Below are positions 33,027-40,457 of a stretch of 48,032 nucleotides of DNA, piece after piece. Made by a program: the position numbers and the translations under genes. The notes below the pieces were generated by a model, which ran no database searches, was not told where the DNA came from, and worked only from the letters and a program-made list of their open reading frames with translations. Positions within the stretch are counted from its first letter, which is position 1. The number at the start of each line of letters is the position of its first letter. This stretch comes from Paenibacillus oleatilyticus (GTDB lineage: Bacteria; Bacillota; Bacilli; Paenibacillales; NBRC-103111), in NCBI RefSeq assembly GCF_018998565.1, contig NZ_JAHNZO010000046.1, positions 1 to 48,032 on the forward strand. The letters are read 5' to 3'.

Positions 33027-33545
33027 TTAAACATCTCCTTTAGATGGTTTTTGATTTTGGTTTTTTTCGTATTGCGCCACTTTGCTGCGCAGCTCTTCGA
33101 TTTCTTTCCACATCGCTTTTTTCTCGATATCTTTCATCATATCGTCCAGATCGCTGCTAGCGGTACCGCCCGGATTCGAGGAAGCCGCATATTCACCTTC
33201 ATAGCGGTTGCCTTCTTGCGGCGGAACCCAGCCATGTCTTTGCGCTCTGCGGTAGTGCTTCTCAGCGCGTCTCCACTCTCTCCAGTTGGGATATTGGCCG
33301 CCAGGTTGCCCGTAGCCCTCGCCGCCGTAGGACGGTCCGTAGCCGTGAGGCCCGCCGGTCCAAGGCTCGCTTGGGATGACCAACGCTGCCAGGAAGTACA
33401 ACGGAATCACGACGCCTCCGGAAAAGAAAGCCGTTACCACCACGATAAGACGAAGCAGTGTGGCATCAATGTTCATCGATTCCGCGAGACCACCGCACAG
33501 GCCGGTTACTTTGCGATCGGAACGGGAACGGTATAGTTTGCTCAT
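33027..33545 (-). CDS. PspC domain membrane protein
   Basis: 172 residues: LYRSRSDRKVTGLCGGLAES is the PspC signature, followed by a hydrophobic segment (about 32-58). The cytoplasmic part is long: a Gly/Tyr/Pro-rich stretch (GPHGYGPSYGGEGYGQPGGQ), a basic region and a C-terminal coiled coil (about 133-165). It probably docks PspA proteins at the membrane. The start overlaps the upstream pspA stop (ATGA). Confidence 0.92.
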   Translation of the reverse strand: MSKLYRSRSDRKVTGLCGGLAESMNIDATLLRLIVVVTAFFSGGVVIPLYFLAALVIPSEPWTGGPHGYGPSYGGEGYGQPGGQYPNWREWRRAEKHYRRAQRHGWVPPQEGNRYEGEYAASSNPGGTASSDLDDMMKDIEKKAMWKEIEELRSKVAQYEKNQNQKPSKGDV

Positions 33546-34222
33546 GATTTATCCCAGCCCTCCTGTTTCAGTTTCGTCCGCAGTTTGGCCAGCTCTTGTT
33601 CCAGCGCTTGCGATGCCGCACTGCCTACGGCGGACCATGCTTCACGGACTTGGCCCCTCACTTCCCGCAAGGTGCGCGCGGTCAGTTCCATATCGGAGAC
33701 CCGCTCGTCCAGCCGGTCGAACATCCGCGGATTCGGACCCGTGCCCATCGAACGCAGCCTTTCGTTCATCCGCTGCTGCAGCCTAACGGACTCCAGCCGC
33801 GCGATATAGTAGCTGCGTTTCGAGGCGATTTCATCGAAATCGGCCTTAAGCTGTTGAAGCTGCTCCTCCAGCTCGACGATCCCCATCTTGCTTTGATCGT
33901 ACAGCGCCCGGTACTGCGTCGCTTTTTCCTCCTGCTGCATTTTCTCTTGAAGCGCGATGCGCGCCACTTCTTCCTCGCCGGCTCTCAGCGCCAGCATCGC
34001 TTGCTGCTCGCGGCGCTCCTTGAGCTGCTCCGCCGATACGTACTGCTGGCGCAGCGAAGCGGCGTGAGACAGGCACTGCTGCAGCAGCCGTTCGGACTCG
34101 CGGATTTGCTCCGACTGGGACGCAAGATATTTATCGATCAGGCGAACCGGGTCTTCCGCGTTTTCCAGCATTTCGTTGAAGTGCGCAACCGTAATATCCC
34201 GGAATCTTTTTCCTAAACTCAT
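33542..34222 (-). CDS. second PspA/IM30 family protein
   Basis: 226 residues: MSLGKRFRDITVAHFNEMLE followed by NAEDPVRLIDKYLASQSEQI is a divergent PspA/IM30 N terminus, then coiled coil to about 185 and a tail with ELAKLRTKLKQEG. It is only distantly similar to the PspA encoded two genes downstream, so it is an old paralogue and hetero-assembly is possible. The ATG at 34222 has AAAGGTGG about 11 bases upstream; an earlier TTG is less likely. Confidence 0.88.
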   Translation of the reverse strand: MSLGKRFRDITVAHFNEMLENAEDPVRLIDKYLASQSEQIRESERLLQQCLSHAASLRQQYVSAEQLKERREQQAMLALRAGEEEVARIALQEKMQQEEKATQYRALYDQSKMGIVELEEQLQQLKADFDEIASKRSYYIARLESVRLQQRMNERLRSMGTGPNPRMFDRLDERVSDMELTARTLREVRGQVREAWSAVGSAASQALEQELAKLRTKLKQEGWDKS

Positions 34223-34273
34223 GCTTTGCTCAACCACCTTTTCTCCGAATTTCAATCCGTCGTTTGTTTTGAT

Positions 34274-34573
34274 TTAATATACCGATTTGTTACGCAGCAG
34301 CGAGATGCCGTAGCAGATCAAGCCGATGGCGATCAGGATGGCGAACAGTCCGGACAATTTACCGAAGAGGAACAGGCCGCCAAGGATGATCAGCCCCCAC
34401 CCGATGATCGTTTTTCCGTTTCTCAGTCCTACGAATCCGAGCCCTACCATAGCTGCCGGGAACAAGAAGCTCATAATATGGTGCCCGAGGTGAAAGCCAA
34501 GCTTGTTGCTCAGGATCAACGCTCCGAAGAAGATCAGAAGGAACGCGAGTCCGGTATGCCGGTTCATTTTCAT
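34274..34573 (-). CDS. LiaI-like small membrane protein
   Basis: 99 residues with four hydrophobic segments (about 8-22, 33-50, 55-72 and 74-92) and polar turns such as LRNGKTIIGWG, like LiaI or the membrane half of LiaF. LiaI anchors LiaH at the membrane in Bacillus subtilis. It is the first gene of the operon, 51 bases before the second PspA gene. The promoter lies about 50 bases upstream. Confidence 0.82.
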   Translation of the reverse strand: MKMNRHTGLAFLLIFFGALILSNKLGFHLGHHIMSFLFPAAMVGLGFVGLRNGKTIIGWGLIILGGLFLFGKLSGLFAILIAIGLICYGISLLRNKSVY

Positions 34574-34621
34574 GGATGACTCACCGCCTTTCGTTTTTGT
34601 TGTCGTTTTGCTTATGTCTTT

Positions 34622-34690
34622 ATTCTAGGTGAATCCGCCATTTCCCAAAACGGACCTGCGGCGGTTTTTGGAACTGGACCTAAGTCCAGT
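34622..34690 (-). promoter_or_regulatory. lia operon promoter with 7-4-7 dyad (candidate LiaR box)
   Basis: Minus strand: -10 TAGAAT (34622-34627) with a poor -35, as expected of an activated promoter. Upstream lies a perfect inverted repeat ACTGGAC-CTAA-GTCCAGT (34673-34690), centred about 67 bases before the expected transcript start. LiaR boxes in Bacillus have a 7-4-7 pattern and similar placement. Confidence 0.65.
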
Positions 34691-34705
34691 ACGTCACCCG
34701 GCCTT

Positions 34706-34769
34706 GGACAAGAGGAGACCCCGCCTTATGTACAAGGAATTGCTTGTGCTTGTCCCCGCGGTCTCCTCT
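34706..34769. other. nested hairpins upstream of the lia promoter
   Basis: AGAGGAGACC (34711-34720) pairs perfectly with GGTCTCCTCT (34760-34769), and the overlapping GGACAAG (34706-34712) can pair instead with CTTGTCC (34749-34755). An inner ACAAG/CTTGT hairpin lies between. It follows the VOC gene on the minus strand without a T run. Either a terminator-like structure or a folded leader; unclear. Confidence 0.4.
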
Positions 34770-34856
34770 CCAAAACAAAATCCCCAGCTGCCGGTTTTCA
34801 GCGCTGAGGATCGATTGTACATATTCGATTGTTATACCCTTCTTTGCGGCCGTTTT

Positions 34857-35270
34857 TCAGCCTTCCTTATTAGGAGCGTCGATTCCGCCGAAAGCGAGGC
34901 CATACCCGTCGCAATCCTGAATAACGAACTCTTTCCACGGACCGCCGTCCGGATAAATGACAGGCTCGCCGGAGATCACGACATCCTTGCTGCGGAACTC
35001 CTCGTACAGACTGTCCAAAGCAGCCCAGTTTTCGACGTAAGCGTATACATCATACGCCCGGATTTCCCCCTGTGCTACGGGGTTGGGACGCACCGCCGAT
35101 CGGTCCGGCGCTTGCAGCAGCTTGAGGGCGATTCCTTGAAGGCCGTCCCGCTCCGCCCACCAATCCGTTACATTAAAGCCGAGCCGCTCCCGGTAAAATT
35201 GCTGAGAACGCTTAAGGTCCGATACCAATAGAACGGTAAGGGAGCTGCCGATTTGCTTTTGGTTTGCCAT
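34857..35270 (-). CDS. VOC superfamily protein (glyoxalase/bleomycin resistance fold)
   Basis: 137 residues: SLTVLLVSDLKRSQQFYRER followed by LGFNV opens a typical vicinal-oxygen-chelate module, and a second half with DVYAYVENWAALDSLYEEF and WKEFVIQDCDGYGLAFGG closes it. The metal ligands are not fully evident, so an enzyme or a drug-binding protein are both possible. The ATG at 35270 lies 9 bases after GGAGG; two earlier ATGs sit too close to that site. Monocistronic, upstream of the lia operon. Confidence 0.83.
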   Translation of the reverse strand: MANQKQIGSSLTVLLVSDLKRSQQFYRERLGFNVTDWWAERDGLQGIALKLLQAPDRSAVRPNPVAQGEIRAYDVYAYVENWAALDSLYEEFRSKDVVISGEPVIYPDGGPWKEFVIQDCDGYGLAFGGIDAPNKEG

Positions 35271-35308
35271 AGCATCCATCCTCCGGTTCCAATCTATAAT
35301 CCGTAAAC

Positions 35309-35563
35309 ACACGAATGTATATTCGTGTGAGCTTGTTGAGAAAGTGGTCTAAGCAAAAATAGAGAAACATACGGAGGTGGGGTATCCGCTGGAGAAGCGA
35401 ATAGCGGCCGCCTTTGTCTTCGGGAAATGTCCGCTAGTAAGCGGCTTCCAATCAAATTTCCCGAAGACAAGAGTGGTCGGAAGTGGATACCCCACCCCTT
35501 CGTTACCTCTATAATCCCGTTTGACCACTTTCTCAACACTCTGACACGAATGTATATTCGTGT
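35309..35563. repeat. MITE-like inverted-repeat element bracketed by 20-bp palindrome copies
   Basis: The 20-base palindrome ACACGAATGTATATTCGTGT occurs at 35309-35328 and again, same orientation, at 35544-35563. The 215 bases between form a long interrupted inverted repeat: GTTGAGAAAGTGGTC (35335-35349) with 35523-35537, GGTGGGGTATCC (35376-35387) with GGATACCCCACC (35485-35496), TTGTCTTCGGGAAAT (35414-35428) with 35456-35470, and an inner CCGCT-AGTA-AGCGG. No protein is encoded. Confidence 0.75.
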
Positions 35564-35602
35564 GTCCCCTTCAAAATCCTGCTTGTTTTGGGCCCACTTA
35601 CA

Positions 35603-35643
35603 ACAAAAAAAGCCCGCTTCGAATGCTAGCCTCGAAGGGGCCT
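35603..35643 (-). terminator. terminator of the Eis-like gene
   Basis: Minus strand: GCCCCTTCGAG pairs with TTCGAAGCGGGC, one bulge, followed by TTTTTTT. Confidence 0.8.
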
Positions 35644-35663
35644 GAACTTGTCTGTAGAAGAAG

Positions 35664-36848
35664 TTAGAAAAAGTCGGGCAAATAGGTCTGGCGTGAGGGA
35701 ATGAGCCGCTCCAGCGATTCGCACACCTCCGTCGTGCCGGTAAGCCTGCCGATGTCCATCAAAAAGGATGGACGTTGGTACCCTGTCAGCATAGCGGCAA
35801 GCGTCTGGATCGTGCAGCTGGCGGCCGGCAGCTCGGGCGAAGCGTCTGCGACAGGCGTTACACGCGCCGTCCCCGACTCGTCCACCTGCAGCAGGAACCA
35901 ACCGTTGTTCCATTCCGCTTGCTCGTCTTTTACCTCCAGCTGCAGCGACCATTCTGCCCCCGAAGCGAACGGATACTTGGTCAAAAAGCCGGCCACATCC
36001 ACAATCCGCGCCATGAAATAAGGCACGATCTCTTGCTTGATCCGGGGATTATCCAGCAGAAACGGCAGCCTGTCGTCAGCAGGCGCCTTCATCACCAGCT
36101 TCTCCAGCATCGAGTCGTGGTCGGCCAAGAAGCGCCATAAAGCCAAGCAAGCCCCATGATGCAGATACACCAGCTCGTGAACCTTAAGGATATTGTCCTT
36201 TACCTGATAATATACGTAGCCCGCAGGCTGATTCTCCGCATCATAATATACGGCTACAGTTCCTTGCGTATTGCCGAAAATGCGATGCTGCCACCAGGAT
36301 TCGTTTCGAATAAGCGTACCATTGTACCTGCTGGCGTAAGCCTCGTAGATCCCGTTCAGCAGCTTGATATCGTGGCCGGTCCGAACGATCCGCCCCGGCT
36401 GCGGGCCCAGTTTTGGAAGCTGTTGGACGGAGATTTCATACGATTTATACTCAGCATACGTCTCCCAGCCATATTTACGGTAGAACGAGAATTGAAATGG
36501 ATGAAGGAACGACACCGTCTGGCCCTTCTCCCGCATTACCCGCAATCCGTGCGATAGCAACTTGGCCACCAGACCGCCGCGCCGGTATTCCGGCCATGTG
36601 ACGACGCCTGCGATCCCGCCCATGTCGAACGCCTTGCCTTGAATCCAAGTCTGAAAATCGAAAATCGTCATTTTCGCCGCGAGTGTATCATCCACATAAG
36701 CTCCCCACATTTGGTTCGAATCGAGAAGTGTCATCCACTTCTCCACTTTTTCGGGAGTAAGCTCGTATTGAAAGGCGAATGCTGACATTTGCAGGCTGTC
36801 CATAAAATGCACATTCGGAATATTGCGAATCTCCAACTGCTGGTTCAC
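35664..36848 (-). CDS. Eis-like GNAT acetyltransferase (double GNAT plus SCP2-like domain)
   Basis: 394 residues, the length of the Eis family. The first GNAT domain carries GGIAGVVTWPEYRRGGLVAK (acetyl-CoA loop), and SFLHPFQFSFYRKYGWE is a family hallmark; a degenerate second GNAT and a C-terminal SCP2-like domain with the final carboxylate follow (YLPDFF). Eis enzymes acetylate aminoglycosides or protein lysines; the substrate here is open. The GTG at 36848 lies 9 bases after GGAGAGG; a GTG at 36857 is possible but too close. Own terminator. Confidence 0.88.
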   Translation of the reverse strand: MNQQLEIRNIPNVHFMDSLQMSAFAFQYELTPEKVEKWMTLLDSNQMWGAYVDDTLAAKMTIFDFQTWIQGKAFDMGGIAGVVTWPEYRRGGLVAKLLSHGLRVMREKGQTVSFLHPFQFSFYRKYGWETYAEYKSYEISVQQLPKLGPQPGRIVRTGHDIKLLNGIYEAYASRYNGTLIRNESWWQHRIFGNTQGTVAVYYDAENQPAGYVYYQVKDNILKVHELVYLHHGACLALWRFLADHDSMLEKLVMKAPADDRLPFLLDNPRIKQEIVPYFMARIVDVAGFLTKYPFASGAEWSLQLEVKDEQAEWNNGWFLLQVDESGTARVTPVADASPELPAASCTIQTLAAMLTGYQRPSFLMDIGRLTGTTEVCESLERLIPSRQTYLPDFF

Positions 36849-36986
36849 GCTATCCACCCTCTCCGCTTTTTTACGGTGACCGGGGACTTCGTCCGGTACT
36901 CCGCTTATCGGCGCTTCTTATGCCTTCGCACCTTGTCTCGGCCATTGTAGCCCAATTTTCCAACAAATTCTACCTCTAATTCCTTT

Positions 36987-37151
36987 TTACTTGTTTTCGC
37001 TGGAAGCCGTGGGGGACACAGCACAAATCGCGGCAATGAGTTGTCCCTGATTCGTCCGGTACAGACAGGGTACTGTCTCCTGTTCGCAGACAGCTGTATT
37101 TTTCGTTGAATAATCGGGCATACGTCCAATCAGCACCCGGTATTCGTTCAT
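36987..37151 (-). CDS. possible small protein, 54 aa
   Basis: Frame starting MNEYRVLIGRMPDYS and containing PCLYRTNQGQLIAAICAV. It has three cysteines and no membrane segment. The ribosome site is weak (AGAAGG 14 bases upstream; an in-frame ATG lies at 37163). It is the best coding candidate in the 36.85-37.19 kb gap, which otherwise holds only an overlapping 74-codon frame with an unlikely composition. Tentative. Confidence 0.3.
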   Translation of the reverse strand: MNEYRVLIGRMPDYSTKNTAVCEQETVPCLYRTNQGQLIAAICAVSPTASSENK

Positions 37152-37186
37152 ATCATTTAACATGCCTTCTGAAAGGGGGATGTCAC

Positions 37187-37282
37187 ATGAGCCACGTTGG
37201 CGGATTCGGCTTTACTTCCACTGGTGTTATTCTAGTGCTGTTTATTCTGCTCGTCATCGTTTCCCGTTCATTGTTCATTTAA
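37187..37282 (+). CDS. YjcZ-type mini-protein, 31 aa
   Basis: Encodes MSHVGGFGFTSTGVILVLFI then LLVIVSRSLFI: a glycine/phenylalanine-rich start and one hydrophobic helix, the form of the YjcZ/sporulation mini-protein family common in Bacillales. AAAGGGGG lies 7 bases before the ATG and a terminator follows directly. Probably a small spore or membrane protein; the function is unknown. Confidence 0.75.
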   Translation: MSHVGGFGFTSTGVILVLFILLVIVSRSLFI

Positions 37283-37289
37283 TGCACCG

Positions 37290-37327
37290 CCCCCTTGTCA
37301 GGTATTTTACTCTGGCAGGGGGTTTTT
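37290..37327 (+). terminator. terminator of the YjcZ-type gene
   Basis: CCCCCTTGTCAG pairs, with one bulge and a G-U pair, with CTGGCAGGGGG, followed by TTTTTAC. It also lies at the 3' end of the convergent moeA gene. Confidence 0.75.
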
Positions 37328-37330
37328 ACT

Positions 37331-38587
37331 TCAATCTCCGATCTTCAAAACCCGCACCAACTCGCCCCGCCGGGCTCCTCGCCCGCCCGCCGGAAGACAG
37401 ATTAAGCAGTCGGTCTCTTTCATGGAAACCATGATGCTGGATTTATCGCGACCGGCGGGCCTCACACGGATTGTCCCATGTTCCACACGCGAAGCTCCGC
37501 GGATATACCGGGGATATGCCGATCCTTTATCGTAATCGGCATCCAATATTGCTGTCGCTGCGGAAGGCAGCGGGTCGGGAGCCTCTTGCGAGGCGCGCAG
37601 ATAGGGGCGTACCAGCAGTTCGAATCCTACATAGCAAGCTCCGGGATTGCCGGACAAAGCAAATAACGGCTTGTCCCGCCAAAGACCGACTGATGTCGGA
37701 CTGCCCGGACGCATCGCGATCTTGTTAAAAAGCAGCTTGCCGTCCCATCGGCCGAACAGCTCGGCCAAAACATCCTTATCTCCTACCGACACGCCACCGG
37801 TCGTTATCCACAGGTCCGCCTGGTCCGCAGCGGCCAGCAGTTCCCGTTCCAACCGGTCCGTTTCGTCTGGAAGAAATGGCATCAGCAGAGGCACTCCGCC
37901 CGCCTGCCGTACCTGACAGGCCAGCATATAGCCGTTGCTGCCCCGGATTTTCCCCGGTTCGAGCGGCGCGTCCACAGGGAGCAGCTCGGAGCCGGTAGAG
38001 AAGATCGCTACCCTCGGCCGCTTGTACACCTTCACAAGGCTATGGCCGAAGGCGGCCAGCACCGCCGTTTCCCCCGGTCCGACGATGCAGCCCTTTTGCA
38101 GAAGCTGCTCCCCGGCAGCAGCCTCTTCTCCTACCGGGGTCACATTGTCCCCGGGATTCATCGCTTTGCAAACCGCCACCGTGCCTCCAAGGCCGATCTC
38201 CTGATGCACCGCATCGGTCATCTCCAGCATCACAACCGCATCCGCCCCTTCGGGAACGGCAGCTCCAGTCATAATTTTGGCCGCTTGGCCCGGGCCGATC
38301 GTCTTCACCGGCACCGAGCCGCAAGGAACCGTTTCCACCACTTCTAAGCAGACCGCCGCCGCAAGGGAAGCGCCAGCCGTATCCGATGCACGCAAAGCAT
38401 AGCCGTCGACACCCGACCTCCGAAAATGCGGCAGCGGGCTGCCGGCGCAAACATTTTCCGCCAGCCGCCTGCCGTAAGCCTCGAATAGCGGCACCTCTTC
38501 CGTCTCCTGAAGACGGACATGCTGGAGTACACGCCGCTGCGCCTCTTCCAGGCTGATCGTCTGTCGCCCGAATTTCAAGTCGTTCAT
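37331..38587 (-). CDS. moeA: molybdopterin molybdotransferase MoeA
   Basis: 418 residues with the MoeA layout: an N-terminal RRVLQHVRLQETEEVPLFEA, RSGVDGYALRASD, IMTGAAVPEGADAVVMLE, the MoCF-binding core FSTGSELLPVDAPLEPGKIR and TTGGVSVGDKD, and ALSGNPGACYVGFELLVRP. It inserts molybdate into adenylylated molybdopterin. The ATG follows the moaA stop by 3 bases. Third Mo-cofactor gene of the cluster. Confidence 0.95.
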   Translation of the reverse strand: MNDLKFGRQTISLEEAQRRVLQHVRLQETEEVPLFEAYGRRLAENVCAGSPLPHFRRSGVDGYALRASDTAGASLAAAVCLEVVETVPCGSVPVKTIGPGQAAKIMTGAAVPEGADAVVMLEMTDAVHQEIGLGGTVAVCKAMNPGDNVTPVGEEAAAGEQLLQKGCIVGPGETAVLAAFGHSLVKVYKRPRVAIFSTGSELLPVDAPLEPGKIRGSNGYMLACQVRQAGGVPLLMPFLPDETDRLERELLAAADQADLWITTGGVSVGDKDVLAELFGRWDGKLLFNKIAMRPGSPTSVGLWRDKPLFALSGNPGACYVGFELLVRPYLRASQEAPDPLPSAATAILDADYDKGSAYPRYIRGASRVEHGTIRVRPAGRDKSSIMVSMKETDCLICLPAGGRGARRGELVRVLKIGD

Positions 38588-38590
38588 GCT

Positions 38591-39598
38591 TCAACCCCCG
38601 ATCTGCGACATGCGCCGGGAGGTAGGCGTATGACTATGCTGCTCGCTCAGAAGCGCTTTAGCCATCTCGTGGCTTTCCGGCTTCACGTCCAGCGCCCGAA
38701 AGAACAGCTCGGCCAGCGCCTGATCGTCACCGATATAACGGCGCACATTGAACTCGTCGGACCAGTACAGGCAAGGCTTGATGTTGCCGTCCGCTGTGAG
38801 GCGCAGCCGATTGCACGTCTCGCAGAAATGGTCGCTGACCGGATGAATCAGCCCGAACGTCCCGGCCGCCCCGGCGATCCGGAAGTTTTGCGAAGGCCCG
38901 TTCCCCAGAACCGCCCCCTCTAGCGTCTCGACCTGCCATCCTGTTTGTTCGCAGCGCTCCAGTACCGTATTTAGCGAAATATATTTCGTTTTCCAGCCGT
39001 CATCGTTATGTCCGATCGGCATATATTCAATAAAGCGCACGTGGAGGCTGCGCTCCAACGTCAGCTTCAGAAAATCTTCGATCTCGTCGTCGTTCAAGCC
39101 CTTCATCAGGACGACGTTCAGCTTGATCGGATCGAGCCCGACCCGGTACGCCGCTTCCAGACTCGCCAGCACACGCGACAAATCTCCTCCGCGCGTAATG
39201 AGAGAAAACCGGTCCGACCGCAAGGAATCGAGGCTCACGTTAATTCTTGTGAGCCCGGCTTCACGCAGCTTTTCCGCCCGCGAAGCGAAATGGATCGCAT
39301 TTGTCGTCAAAGCGATATCGTCAATGCCGTCGATCGCGCTCAGCATCCGCACGAGCTGCTCCAGGTTTTTGCGCACGAGCGGTTCGCCTCCGGTCAGCCG
39401 CAGCTTGCGAACTCCGTACCCGGCGAGCACCCGCACCACTTCGGCGATTTCCTCGAACGTCAAGAGCTTTTCCTCCGGCTCGAATTCCATACCTTCTTCC
39501 GGCATACAGTATACGCAGCGCAAATTACACCGGTCCGTCACGGAAATTCGAAGATAGTCATGAATACGGCCGAAACGGTCCTTCAATATCTGTGACAT
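38591..39598 (-). CDS. moaA: GTP 3',8-cyclase MoaA (radical SAM)
   Basis: 335 residues: radical SAM cluster CNLRCVYC near residue 23, TGGEP, then the second cluster CETCNRLRLTADGNIKPCL in the C-terminal region and the conserved GG tail (MSQIGG) needed for activity. It converts GTP to the cyclic precursor of molybdopterin. GGGGGG precedes the ATG. It sits between mobA (84 bases upstream) and moeA. moaBCDE are not in the window. Confidence 0.95.
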   Translation of the reverse strand: MSQILKDRFGRIHDYLRISVTDRCNLRCVYCMPEEGMEFEPEEKLLTFEEIAEVVRVLAGYGVRKLRLTGGEPLVRKNLEQLVRMLSAIDGIDDIALTTNAIHFASRAEKLREAGLTRINVSLDSLRSDRFSLITRGGDLSRVLASLEAAYRVGLDPIKLNVVLMKGLNDDEIEDFLKLTLERSLHVRFIEYMPIGHNDDGWKTKYISLNTVLERCEQTGWQVETLEGAVLGNGPSQNFRIAGAAGTFGLIHPVSDHFCETCNRLRLTADGNIKPCLYWSDEFNVRRYIGDDQALAELFFRALDVKPESHEMAKALLSEQHSHTPTSRRMSQIGG

Positions 39599-39682
39599 CC
39601 TGCATGCCCCCCGTTTTAGGATATACCCCCCATTATGTCACAAAACAGACCCGTCTTCCATTAACAAAAATCACAAAAACGG

Positions 39683-40330
39683 CTAAAACCTTAGTCGTTT
39701 GCCGGTAAGCCTCTCATATTCGTCCGGATCGTTAATATTCCGGATAAATCCCGTGGAAATCCCCTTCCGCTCCAGAAACGATTCGTCCGCCACCTGCAGA
39801 GCAACCAAATCCAACAGCCTCATCAACCGCAGATCGTTCGCAGCCAACAGCCGCTCCGTCTCGGGGAGACAGCTCTTGAGGTACACGCCGTGCAGCGGAT
39901 GGAGCCTTCCGTCGATTTTCGCAACTACAGCATCTGCGCCAACGCCGTTCCGCAGCTCCGAGAGGGCTTTCGCCGCTTCGGCGTCGGCCCACGGCATATC
40001 GCAACCGACGATCCACAGCTCCTCGTACGAGGCCGCTCTCATAGCTGCTTGAAAACCGGCTAGCGGCCCCCGGCCCGGCTCCAGGTCGGGAATGATCCGC
40101 ACCGGAGACTCCCCGGAGAACGTACGGACGACGGCCTCGTACCGTTCCGGCTCCTGCGTCACGACAAGCAGCTCCGCGCACAGGCTTCCAAGCTCGGCCA
40201 ACTGTCTGGCCAAAAACGTATCGCCTTCGTACATAAGCAGCGCTTTGCTTTGTCCGCCCATCCGCCGATTTTGCCCGCCTGCCAAGATTACGCCTGTCAT
40301 GGCTTGCTTTTGTCCGCCGTACCGCTCCAT
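39683..40330 (-). CDS. mobA: molybdenum cofactor guanylyltransferase MobA
   Basis: About 215 residues: GVILAGGQNRRMGGQSKALL is the nucleotidyltransferase signature, PDLEPGRGPLAGF and VGCDMPWADA complete the GTP/Mg2+ site. It attaches GMP to Mo-molybdopterin. The start is uncertain: ATG 40330 has GGAAGG about 10 bases upstream, while ATG 40300 fits the family start better but lacks a ribosome site. Because sulfite-oxidase-type enzymes use the ungylated cofactor, this gene implies another, dinucleotide-using Mo enzyme elsewhere. Confidence 0.92.
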   Translation of the reverse strand: MERYGGQKQAMTGVILAGGQNRRMGGQSKALLMYEGDTFLARQLAELGSLCAELLVVTQEPERYEAVVRTFSGESPVRIIPDLEPGRGPLAGFQAAMRAASYEELWIVGCDMPWADAEAAKALSELRNGVGADAVVAKIDGRLHPLHGVYLKSCLPETERLLAANDLRLMRLLDLVALQVADESFLERKGISTGFIRNINDPDEYERLTGKRLRF

Positions 40331-40457
40331 CGCCTTCATTCCTTCCGTCTTTCCTATCTTATTTAGCAGCCTTATAATCTACTTCGTTTCCATTCCTTGC
40401 ATACGCCTCATGCCTAGCCCTTACAGACGTGCCCACCATGCGCCCCATCCTTCAGTT

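Noticed and set aside
34730..34770. Possible T-box riboswitch (GACCGCGGGGAC on the minus strand)
   Set aside because: The T-box core AGGGTGGNACCGCG is not matched, and no aminoacyl-tRNA synthetase or amino acid gene follows.
36905..37129. Minus-strand frame of 74 codons
   Set aside because: Basic, Arg-rich and without ribosome site; an overlapping frame (36987-37151) looks more protein-like but is also weak.
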